Source: Aurantimonas marianensis
GTDB taxonomy: Bacteria > Pseudomonadota > Alphaproteobacteria > Rhizobiales > Rhizobiaceae
Length of the DNA: 64,000 nucleotides
NCBI RefSeq assembly: GCF_024195285.1
Contig: NZ_JALHBS010000104.1
Location: forward strand, 44,312 to 108,311
Direction: 5' to 3'
Made by a program: the position numbers and the translations under genes. The notes below the pieces were generated by a model. That model was not told the DNA's origin and made no database searches. It was given only the letters and a program-made list of their open reading frames with translations. Shown here piece by piece: positions 52,021 through 58,696 of this stretch; position 1 is the stretch's first letter; each line of letters starts with the position of its first letter.

Positions 52021-52272
52021 GGGCGGTTCCTCGATGCTGCAAGCCGCGCGCGGCTCCGAAGGCGGGCATATGGTGCTGACAGGGCCGTGCGAACAGATGC
52101 GGCCCGGCCGGCCTTGCCGGTCGCGCCCGCGATGACCGTCGATCCGCGCTCGCCGCGGCATCGACAGCAAGCCGCGAGGATCGGGCGCGCGCCCTGAAAC
52201 TTCCGGTCGTTCGGCGGATTTTCGGCCGGGCACGACACACCCACGCCAAGGTTGCGCTATCATTTGGCGGCG

Positions 52273-52376
52273 AGAGCATCGGACCAAAAAGTGGAATCCG
52301 GTTTTTGGATTAATCCGATGCTCAATCAAAATGGTAGAGCGTCCTTTGTGCGTCCGAATGGACGCACGGCGCTCTA
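52273..52376 (+). repeat. Dispersed two-hairpin repeat, copy 2
   Basis: Arms GAGCATCGGA and TCCGATGCTC enclose the first hairpin, and AGAGCG/CGCTCT the second, whose inner stem is GTGCGTCC/GGACGCAC around GAAT. It is the same element as 36509-36611 and 58561-58663 and lies in the same orientation. It ends 31 bases before the start of the cation/proton antiporter gene. Confidence 0.88.
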
Positions 52377-52407
52377 AGCGATTCGATCCAGAAACGAGGA
52401 GACACGC

Positions 52408-53787
52408 GTGGAAGAAGCCGTCGTCGGCGCCCATGGCACGGGACTGACCGAGATCGCCTTCGTCATCGTCGTGGCGGTCACCGTCGGCCTCGGCCTGATG
52501 CGGCTCAAGCAGCCGCCGCTGGTCGGCTTCATCCTTGCTGGTGTGCTGCTCGGGCCCTCGGGGCTCGAGATCATCTCCACCTCGAACGAAAACGTCACCA
52601 TGCTCGCCGAGATGGGCGTGTTGATGCTGTTGTTCTTCATCGGCATGGAGCTGTCGCTGAAGGCGTTCGTCGCATCGCTGAAACCGGCGGTGCAGATCGC
52701 CGGCGGCCAGCTTCTGGCCGCGATGGCGATCTCCTTCGGGCTGATGCTGATTTCCAAGGCGACGCTCGCCGAGGCGATCATCCTCGGCTTCATCATCGCG
52801 CTGTCGTCGACCGTGGTCGCCATGAAGGTGCTGGAGGATCTCGGCGAGCTGCGCGCCGAGCCGGGCCGCATCGCCGTCGCCGTGCTGATCGCCCAGGATA
52901 TCGCCGTGGTGCCGATGCTGATCATCGCCGCCTCGCTTGGTGGCGATGAGGCGGCCGACTGGGGCACGCTGGTCATCAAGATCGTCGTGGCGGTCGCCCT
53001 GCTCGGGGCGCTGTTGTGGTATCTCGGCCGAAGCCCGAAGCTGAAGCCCTCCTTTGCCTCGGCGGTGGAAAACAACGTCGAGATCCTGGCGCTCGGCTCG
53101 CTCGCCTTCTGCTTCGCCGCCGCGTCCCTGTCGGGTCTCCTCGGCCTGTCGCCCGCCTATGGCGCGTTCATCGCCGGCCTCGTCGTCGGCTCATCGACCC
53201 TGCGCTCGCCGGTCATTCATGTGGTCGAGCCGATCCAGGCGATCCTGCTCGTGGTGTTCTTCCTGTCGATCGGGCTGTTGATCGACCTCGACTACATTAT
53301 CGAGAACTGGATCCTGGTGCTGATCGCCTCGGTGTTCGTCATCATCGCCAAGAGCGTGGTCAATGTCATGCTGATCCGCCTCGCCGGACTGCCGCACAAG
53401 ACCGCCGTCGAGGCCGGCCTGTCGATGGCCCAGATCGGCGAATTCTCCTTTGTGCTCGCCGCCGTCGCCTTCGCCTCGGGCGCCATCGGCGGTGACGTCT
53501 ATCGCCTGGCGCTGGCGGTGACGGCGGTCTCGCTCTTGGTCTCGCCGGCCTGGATGATCGTCATGCGGCATCTGGAGGGCGAGGCGCGCTTCGGCTACGC
53601 CGAGTTCCGGCACGCGCTGGCCGAACTCTACGAGGACCGGGTCGAGCGGGTCGAGGATTTCGGCTACTGGCTGAAGACGCGGCGCCGGGCGCTCAGGCGC
53701 GCGCTGCGGCGGCGCAAGGCGGCGCGCAAGACCGGTGCGGGCGTGAAGGCCCCGCCGCCGGAAGGGCAGACGGCCCCCGGCGAGTGA
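52408..53787 (+). CDS. CPA2-family monovalent cation/proton antiporter
   Basis: A 459-residue membrane protein of the KefB/KefC-like CPA2 group, without the C-terminal TrkA-N domain of Kef proteins. It has about twelve helices; LKQPPLVGFILAGVLLGPSGL, FFIGMELSLKAF, IALSSTVVAMKVLEDL and VLIAQDIAVVPMLII (with the conserved Q-D of the ion site) are all there. GLSPAYGAFIAGLVVG and MAQIGEFSFVLAAVAFASG follow. The tail is a basic, arginine-rich cytoplasmic segment (KTRRRALRRALRRRKAARK). It exchanges K+ or Na+ for protons. GAGGAG precedes the GTG start. Confidence 0.92.
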   Translation: MEEAVVGAHGTGLTEIAFVIVVAVTVGLGLMRLKQPPLVGFILAGVLLGPSGLEIISTSNENVTMLAEMGVLMLLFFIGMELSLKAFVASLKPAVQIAGGQLLAAMAISFGLMLISKATLAEAIILGFIIALSSTVVAMKVLEDLGELRAEPGRIAVAVLIAQDIAVVPMLIIAASLGGDEAADWGTLVIKIVVAVALLGALLWYLGRSPKLKPSFASAVENNVEILALGSLAFCFAAASLSGLLGLSPAYGAFIAGLVVGSSTLRSPVIHVVEPIQAILLVVFFLSIGLLIDLDYIIENWILVLIASVFVIIAKSVVNVMLIRLAGLPHKTAVEAGLSMAQIGEFSFVLAAVAFASGAIGGDVYRLALAVTAVSLLVSPAWMIVMRHLEGEARFGYAEFRHALAELYEDRVERVEDFGYWLKTRRRALRRALRRRKAARKTGAGVKAPPPEGQTAPGE

Positions 53788-53818
53788 GGGCGCCCTTATC
53801 TCCCGTCGCCGGCCGGCG

Positions 53819-55171
53819 CTACAGCATCGAGCCGAGGTCGGAGCCGACTGACGGATAGGCCGCGATCATCGATTTCAGATCGCGGGTTTTCAGTCCCAGC
53901 CGCATGGCGAGGCCGCAGAAATTGACGATCTCGGCATAGTCCGGCCCGAGCAGATGCGCGCCGAGAATCTCGTCGCTGTCGGCGTCGATCAGGATCTTGG
54001 TGGCGGCGCAGGTCTCGCCGACCCGCAGATTGGAGTACCAGCCGCTGGTGTCGTTGAAGGCGACGCGGACGTTGCGGCCTTGCTCCCGCGCCTCGGATTC
54101 CGTCATGCCGACGCGGGCAAGTTCGGGAATCGTGAAGACGACGCTCGGCACGCCGCGATAATCGACGGTGGCGTGATCGCCCTTCAGCATGTTCGAGGCG
54201 GCGACCTTGCCCTCGGCGACCGCCACCGGCGTCAACGGCGGGCCGTTTGTGTCGGCGGCGTCGCCCGCGGCAAAGACCGCCGGATTGGAGACGCTTTTGA
54301 GGTGCCGGTCGACGCGGACGCCGCCCTTGCCGGCCGTGACCCCGGCCGCTTCGAGGGCGAGCCGGTCGATCGCCGGCACGCGGCCGGCGCCGTGGACGAC
54401 GAGATCGGCGGCGAATATCGCCGGCTGGCCGACTCTCTCGACATGGACCGTGTAGCCGGCGCCGCTCCGTTCCACCGAATTGAGGTCGATGCCGGTCGTC
54501 ACCGCGACGCCGGCCTCGCCGCCGCGCGCGACCAGTCTGTCGACCAGATCGGGGTCGAAGCGCTTCAGCGGCCGTTCGCCCCGTTGGAGGATCCGCACAG
54601 CGCTGCCGGCCCGCGCCGCGATATGGGCGAACTCGAAGGAGATGTAGCCGCCGCCGACGAACAGGATGCGGCGGGGCAGCGACGCCAGCTCCAGAAACCG
54701 CGTGCTGTCGATGAGGTGTTCGGCGCCCGGAAATTCCAGCGACCGGGGCTCGGCGCCGGTGGCGATCAGGACGTGGCGGCCCTGCAGCCGGGTCTCGCCG
54801 CCGATCTCTATCGTATTCTCGCTCACGAAGCGCGCCGGGCCGTGGAAGGTGCTGACGCCGTTCCTGTCGAGGCCGCTTTCGATCTTGTCCGGCATCTTGT
54901 CGGTGAAGCTGCGCTTGAACGCCATGAGATCGGGCCAGTCGATCTTGAGATCGCCGGCAACGCCCTTGCCGCGCATCAGGCGGGCGGCGTCGAGAATCTC
55001 GGCGCCCCGGCGCAGCATCTTCTTCGGGTCGCAGCCGCGCAGCGCGCAGGTGCCGCCATAGGGCAGTTCGTCGACGACCGCGACCGACCAGCCGGCGGCG
55101 GCGCATTTGTTGGCGGCGCTGACGGCGGCCATGCCGACGCCGAGCACGACGAGGTCGAAACTCCTGGTCAT
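53819..55171 (-). CDS. MerA-like flavoprotein disulfide reductase lacking C-terminal Cys pair
   Basis: A 450-residue pyridine-nucleotide disulfide oxidoreductase. FAD motif VVLGVGMAAVSAANKCAAAGW; redox disulfide Cys42/Cys47 in YGGTCALRGCDPKK; NAD motif ILFVGGGYISFEFAHIAARAG; and AAGDAADTNGPPLTPVA. The dimerisation domain carries VVFTIPELARVGMTE. By position as last gene behind merT-merP-merF and a GDCC protein it should be the mercuric reductase. However, it has no N-terminal HMA domain, the disulfide spacing keeps the MerA C-x4-C, and the C-terminus ends without the vicinal cysteine pair that hands Hg(II) to the active site in standard MerA. Its substrate may be Hg(II) taken directly, or another dithiol. 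Confidence 0.85.
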   Translation of the reverse strand: MTRSFDLVVLGVGMAAVSAANKCAAAGWSVAVVDELPYGGTCALRGCDPKKMLRRGAEILDAARLMRGKGVAGDLKIDWPDLMAFKRSFTDKMPDKIESGLDRNGVSTFHGPARFVSENTIEIGGETRLQGRHVLIATGAEPRSLEFPGAEHLIDSTRFLELASLPRRILFVGGGYISFEFAHIAARAGSAVRILQRGERPLKRFDPDLVDRLVARGGEAGVAVTTGIDLNSVERSGAGYTVHVERVGQPAIFAADLVVHGAGRVPAIDRLALEAAGVTAGKGGVRVDRHLKSVSNPAVFAAGDAADTNGPPLTPVAVAEGKVAASNMLKGDHATVDYRGVPSVVFTIPELARVGMTESEAREQGRNVRVAFNDTSGWYSNLRVGETCAATKILIDADSDEILGAHLLGPDYAEIVNFCGLAMRLGLKTRDLKSMIAAYPSVGSDLGSML

Positions 55172-55180
55172 GCGCGCTGT

Positions 55181-55405
55181 CTAGCTCGCGCAGCAGGCGG
55201 CGGTCTCGCCGCTTGCCCGCGCTTCCTGGATCGGCGGGCAGGGCAGGCTGCCGAACGAGCAATAGACGCAGCAGTCGCCGGCGTTCGGCCTCAGCAGCGC
55301 GCCGCAGCCCTTGCAGTCATAGAAGAACTGGCAGGCGTCGGTCGGCATGGTTTCGGTTTCCTGGTGTCCGCATTGCGGGCAGGTGAGGGTGGAGCGAAGT
55401 TCCAT
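55181..55405 (-). CDS. GDCCVxC-motif cysteine-rich protein of mer operons
   Basis: A 74-residue soluble protein with eleven cysteines: Cys9/12, Cys25, Cys31/34, Cys45/46/49 (GDCCVYCSFG), Cys56 and a final pair Cys71/72 (AACCAS). The first two C-x2-C pairs look like a zinc ribbon. The GDCC-x2-C motif defines a small family found in mercury operons, thought to handle the metal. It overlaps the merF stop by one base and precedes the reductase gene by ten bases. Its C-terminal CC resembles the pair missing from the neighbouring reductase. Confidence 0.85.
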   Translation of the reverse strand: MELRSTLTCPQCGHQETETMPTDACQFFYDCKGCGALLRPNAGDCCVYCSFGSLPCPPIQEARASGETAACCAS

Positions 55406-55623
55406 CAGCAGGCGGCTTTCTTGTGTCGGTGGCGTAGCAGGAGGGCGTAGGCGGTGATGCCGAGAAACAGGAACAACAGCGGAAACAGCACGTAGTCGGC
55501 AAAGGCCAGCCAGGCGGCGAGCCCGACGAATGGGAGGAGGATGACCAGCGCCGGTGTGAAACAGCAGATCGCCGCGATCACCGAGCCGACGATGCCGGTC
55601 GTCAGAAGCGTCCTGTCCTTCAT
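55405..55623 (-). CDS. merF: Mercury transporter MerF
   Basis: A 72-residue two-helix inner-membrane protein. The first helix ends with the Hg-binding vicinal pair Cys20/Cys21 in IAAICCFTPALVILL; the second is YVLFPLLFLFLGITAYALLL, followed by a basic histidine-rich tail RHRHKKAAC. MerF carries Hg(II) from MerP to the cytoplasm. Standard MerF has a second CC pair near its end; here only one terminal Cys is left. It sits six bases after merP. Confidence 0.88.
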   Translation of the reverse strand: MKDRTLLTTGIVGSVIAAICCFTPALVILLPFVGLAAWLAFADYVLFPLLFLFLGITAYALLLRHRHKKAAC

Positions 55624-55629
55624 GGCCGG

Positions 55630-55965
55630 TCAGCTTTCGACGAGTGTTGCCGGGTAGCCTGCATTGGTCGAGGCTTCGGCGAGATCGTCCGGCGATACGC
55701 GGGCCGGATCGAACACCACCGTCGCGGTCTTGGCGTCGAGATTGACCTCCACCGAATTGACGCCGTCGAGGCCGCTCATCGCCAGTTTGACGGTGATCGG
55801 ACAGGTCGGGCAGGTCATGTTCTCGATCGCGAAGGTTTGGGTCTGAAGCGCCGGAGCGGTTTCCGTCTGCGTTTGCGCGATCACTGCCGGGGCAAGCAGA
55901 GCCGCGCCAAGTCCGGCGGCGCTCGGCATCGCGGCGGCCAGCAACATCGTCGAAATGCGTGTCAT
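55630..55965 (-). CDS. merP: Periplasmic mercury-binding protein MerP-like
   Basis: A 111-residue protein: signal peptide (LLAAAMPSAAGLGAALLAPAVIA) and one HMA domain. The metal motif is Cys52/Cys55 in IENMTCPTCPITVKLAMSGLDGVNSVEVNLDAKTATVVFDP. It binds Hg(II) in the periplasm and passes it to MerT or MerF. It lies between merT and merF in the usual order. Confidence 0.92.
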   Translation of the reverse strand: MTRISTMLLAAAMPSAAGLGAALLAPAVIAQTQTETAPALQTQTFAIENMTCPTCPITVKLAMSGLDGVNSVEVNLDAKTATVVFDPARVSPDDLAEASTNAGYPATLVES

Positions 55966-55975
55966 GGGTGGTCTC

Positions 55976-56374
55976 CTAATAAAATAGCGGTGCCCACCAA
56001 GAGTTGGTCATGGACAGGATGACCAGGACGGTGGCGACCCATAGGGCGCTCTGGGTGATGACCGAGGCAAGGGGGCGGGCGCAGGTGGCGCCGACCGCGC
56101 AGGCCGCCTTCGGGCGGAAATAGACCTGCCAAAAGCCGAGCCCGAGAAACACCAGCGTCAGGGCGACGAAATATGGCTGGTAGGGGGTCAGCGCCGTCAG
56201 ATTACCGATCCAGGCTCCGCTGATGCCCAGCGTGACCAGAACCAGCGGCGCGATGCAGCAGGACGAGGCGAGCACCGCGCCGACGACGCCGCCGCCCGCG
56301 AACCAGCCCTCGCGCCGCTCCGGGGCGGCAGGCAGCGCGTCTTTTCTTCCGATCTCGGCTGTTGTGTCGCTCAT
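55976..56374 (-). CDS. merT: Mercury transporter MerT
   Basis: A 132-residue inner-membrane protein with three helices. Cys39/Cys40 in the first helix (VLASSCCIAPLVLVTLG) and the cytoplasmic pair Cys92/Cys98 (AACAVGATCARP) keep the MerT pattern of a vicinal pair plus C-x5-C. It imports Hg(II) received from MerP. It is the first structural gene of the minus-strand operon and is preceded by the divergent merR gene. Confidence 0.93.
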   Translation of the reverse strand: MSDTTAEIGRKDALPAAPERREGWFAGGGVVGAVLASSCCIAPLVLVTLGISGAWIGNLTALTPYQPYFVALTLVFLGLGFWQVYFRPKAACAVGATCARPLASVITQSALWVATVLVILSMTNSWWAPLFY

Positions 56375-56405
56375 ATCGACTGGCCCTCGCTTTCGGGTGG
56401 ACCAA

Positions 56406-56436
56406 CATCTACGATCTGTAGCTACTACAGGTTCAA
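56406..56436 (-). promoter_or_regulatory. MerR-type merT promoter with 19-bp spacer and dyad
   Basis: On the minus strand TTGAAC (56436-56431) and TAGATG (56411-56406) are separated by 19 bases, the over-long spacer that marks MerR-activated promoters. Between them is the dyad CTGTAG-TAG-CTACAG (56430-56416), the expected MerR site. The merR gene starts 16 bases beyond it on the other strand. Confidence 0.8.
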
Positions 56437-56451
56437 GAGGTTTTTTCCGCC

Positions 56452-56877
56452 ATGGCGATCACGGCTCCGCGAGCGACCCTGAAGCGCGGCGAACTGGCGC
56501 GGCGCGCCGGCTGCAACAGCGAGACGATCCGCTATTACGAAAAGATCGGCCTGCTCGGCATTCCTGAACGCTCAGAGGGCGGTCACCGGCTCTATGCGCC
56601 CGATGATCAGGCGCGGCTCGGCTTCATCCTGCGCGGCCGCGAACTCGGCTTCTCGATCGAGGAATTGCGGGGCCTGCTGGGCCTCGCCGATGCGCGCGAT
56701 ACGACGTGCGGCGAGGTTCTGGCGCTGACCCGCCGCCATATCGACGGCATCCGCGCCAAGATCGCCGACCTTAAGCGCTTGGAGGTTACGCTCGTTGCGG
56801 TCTCGGCGGAATGCGAGGGCGGCAATGTGCCCGATTGCCCGATCCTGGATGCGTTGTTCCAGACGGCCGACGTCTGA
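56452..56877 (+). CDS. merR: Mercury-responsive MerR regulator
   Basis: A 141-residue MerR protein. The N-terminal HTH is KRGELARRAGCNSETIRYYEKIGLL, followed by the wing SEGGHRLYAPDD and the dimerisation helix. The three Hg-binding cysteines are in place: Cys86 (TTCGEVL), Cys121 and Cys129 (SAECEGGNVPDCPILDAL), the spacing being about that of Tn501 MerR. It represses and, with Hg(II), activates the divergent merT promoter by twisting its 19-bp spacer. Confidence 0.93.
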   Translation: MAITAPRATLKRGELARRAGCNSETIRYYEKIGLLGIPERSEGGHRLYAPDDQARLGFILRGRELGFSIEELRGLLGLADARDTTCGEVLALTRRHIDGIRAKIADLKRLEVTLVAVSAECEGGNVPDCPILDALFQTADV

Positions 56878-56888
56878 GCGGCGATGCT

Positions 56889-57359
56889 CTATGCCGCCGC
56901 CGCAAGCCTGGCGGCCTCGGGAAACATCCGGTCCAGATTGAGAAAGCAGATCATTCCCTCGGCATGCGCGATGATGCCTTCGGTATATTTCTTGTCGTAG
57001 CCGCCGGTCATTTCCGGCACCGGCTGGATGGTGGAGCCGTCGAAGGTCAAAAGGTCGGACAGGCGGTCGACGAGCAGGCCGAGAACCGTGTCGTGGACCT
57101 CGACCACCACGATGGCGCTGCGCGGATTCGGCGGCGCGGCGGTCATGCCGAGCTTCTGGGCCATGCTGACCACGGGAATGATCGTCCCGCGCAGATTGAT
57201 CATGCCCAGAATGTCGGGTGAGGAATTGGGCAGGGGAGTCGATTGCGACCACCCCCGGATCTCACGGACGGAAATCGTCCGGACGCAGAATTCCTGGTCG
57301 TTGACACGGAAGGCGACGACCTCGAGCGGGCCGCCGTCGTGATAGTCCTGGGTCTTCAT
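56889..57359 (-). CDS. CheW-like chemotaxis coupling protein
   Basis: A 156-residue single CheW domain. VVAFRVNDQEFCVRTISVREIRGWSQSTPLPNSSPDILGMINLRGTIIPVVSMAQKLGM has the family's N-L-R-G motif, and VLGLLVDRLSDLLTFDG follows. CheW couples receptors to CheA. It carries a conserved run to the end (GMICFLNLDRMF). No other chemotaxis gene is near, so it may work with receptors encoded elsewhere. Convergent with merR, 11 bases apart. Confidence 0.92.
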   Translation of the reverse strand: MKTQDYHDGGPLEVVAFRVNDQEFCVRTISVREIRGWSQSTPLPNSSPDILGMINLRGTIIPVVSMAQKLGMTAAPPNPRSAIVVVEVHDTVLGLLVDRLSDLLTFDGSTIQPVPEMTGGYDKKYTEGIIAHAEGMICFLNLDRMFPEAARLAAAA

Positions 57360-57559
57360 CGCCTTCACCCTCCACGCGTCGCGGCAGGGATCGGCCGAGC
57401 GACGGATTCGATCCGACGACCAGACGGCATTTGGATTAACAATCTGGCGGCAGGCGAGGGTTAAAATTGGGTCAACGACGCCACGAATCCGCGACCGGTG
57501 GCGCGCCGCGCCGCGTTCGCCCGCGTCGCGTCGCGCCCATCGCGGCGTGCGGCGACCCG

Positions 57560-58465
57560 TCACGCCCCGCCGAGATGCTCCTTGAGGAAGGCCACCGTCG
57601 TCTCCCACGCGCGGTCCGCCGCTTCCTTGTCGTAGCGAGCCGCCGACGTATCGTTGTTGAAGGCGTGGTTGACGCCCTCATGGACGACGATCTCATGCTC
57701 CACCCCGGCTTCTTCCAACGCCGCGCGATAGGCATCAATGCCGGCATTGATGCGCTCGTCGAGCCCGGCATAGTGCAGCAGCATCGGCGCCTTCATCCTG
57801 GCGACCTCCGCCGCGTCGGGCTGGCGGCCGTAATAGGCGACGCCGGCGCCGAGCTCCGGGTCGGCGACCGCGAGGCTGTTGACCAGCCCGCCGCCCCAGC
57901 AAAAGCCGACCGCGCCGACCTGGCCGCTGGTGCCGGCCTCGCTCGCCGCCCACTCACGCGCAGCGACCGCCTGCTCGACCGTCTTGTCGCCGTCGAGCGC
58001 GCCGATCATCTCGCGCGCCTTGTCCTCGTCCGGCGGCGTGCCGCCGTCGATCGACAGAAAGTCCGGCGCGACGGCGACGAAGCCTTCCAGCGCCAACCGC
58101 CGCGCCACGTCCTGGATATGGGCGTTGAGGCCGCGGTTCTCGTGGATGACGAGGACGCCGGGGAGCGGTCCCTCGGCGTCCTTCGGCCTGGCGACATAGG
58201 CCTTCATTTCGGCGCCGGCGGCGGGGAAATTCGCCCACACCGTCGTCAGCCGCTCATCCTGCGGGTCGACGATCTGGGCGCTCGCCTTCGATGCGCCTAT
58301 CAGCGGCGCGATCGCGGCGGCGGCCGTCGCCGAGCCGGCAAGCCGCGTCAGCTTCGCCATGAAGCCGCGCCGGTCCAGCGTCAGATGCGTGTATTCGTCA
58401 TAGGCGTCGATCATCGCCTGGGTGATTGTCGGAGTATTGCGGGTTTTGGGGGTCTTGGCGTCCAT
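57560..58465 (-). CDS. Dienelactone hydrolase-family protein with Tat-like signal
   Basis: A 301-residue alpha/beta hydrolase. Residues about 31-65 resemble a twin-arginine signal set in from the N-terminus (LDRRGFMAKLTRLAGSATAAAAIAPLIGASKASA). The dienelactone hydrolase fold follows: GVLVIHENRGLNAHIQDVARRLALEGF, the nucleophile Cys in VGAVGFCWGGGLVNSLA, the Asp in HYAGLDERINAG, and the His in EGVNHAFNNDTSAARYD. The Cys-Asp-His triad matches true dienelactone hydrolases. Many alphaproteobacterial members have this exported form; the substrate is unknown. Confidence 0.9.
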   Translation of the reverse strand: MDAKTPKTRNTPTITQAMIDAYDEYTHLTLDRRGFMAKLTRLAGSATAAAAIAPLIGASKASAQIVDPQDERLTTVWANFPAAGAEMKAYVARPKDAEGPLPGVLVIHENRGLNAHIQDVARRLALEGFVAVAPDFLSIDGGTPPDEDKAREMIGALDGDKTVEQAVAAREWAASEAGTSGQVGAVGFCWGGGLVNSLAVADPELGAGVAYYGRQPDAAEVARMKAPMLLHYAGLDERINAGIDAYRAALEEAGVEHEIVVHEGVNHAFNNDTSAARYDKEAADRAWETTVAFLKEHLGGA

Positions 58466-58560
58466 GGTCGTGGCTCCCTGCGCAGGTTCGTCGAAGCGTA
58501 GCCCAACCGCCGCGCCGGGTGAAGTGCGGCGCGCTGGTCGCGCCCGGGGGCGTTCCCCTG

Positions 58561-58663
58561 GAGCATCGGACCAAAAAGTGGAATCCGTTTTTTGGGTAAT
58601 TCCGATGCTCAATCAAAGTATTAGAGCGTCCTTCGTGCGTCCGCACGGACGCACGGCGCTCTA
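58561..58663 (+). repeat. Dispersed two-hairpin repeat, copy 3
   Basis: First hairpin between GAGCATCGGA and TCCGATGCTC, second between AGAGCG and CGCTCT with inner stem GTGCGTCC/GGACGCAC around GCAC. Same family and orientation as 36509-36611 and 52273-52376. It ends 33 bases before the uvrD start. Confidence 0.88.
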
Positions 58664-58696
58664 GTGTTCCGCGCCCGATTCATTACATTGCGGGCG

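Noticed and set aside
36447..58646. Similar short peptides read antisense from three places (e.g. a block like LIEHRNHPKTGFHF)
   Set aside because: They look like a repeated protein family but are translations of the three dispersed hairpin repeats; the conserved unit is the DNA element, not a protein.
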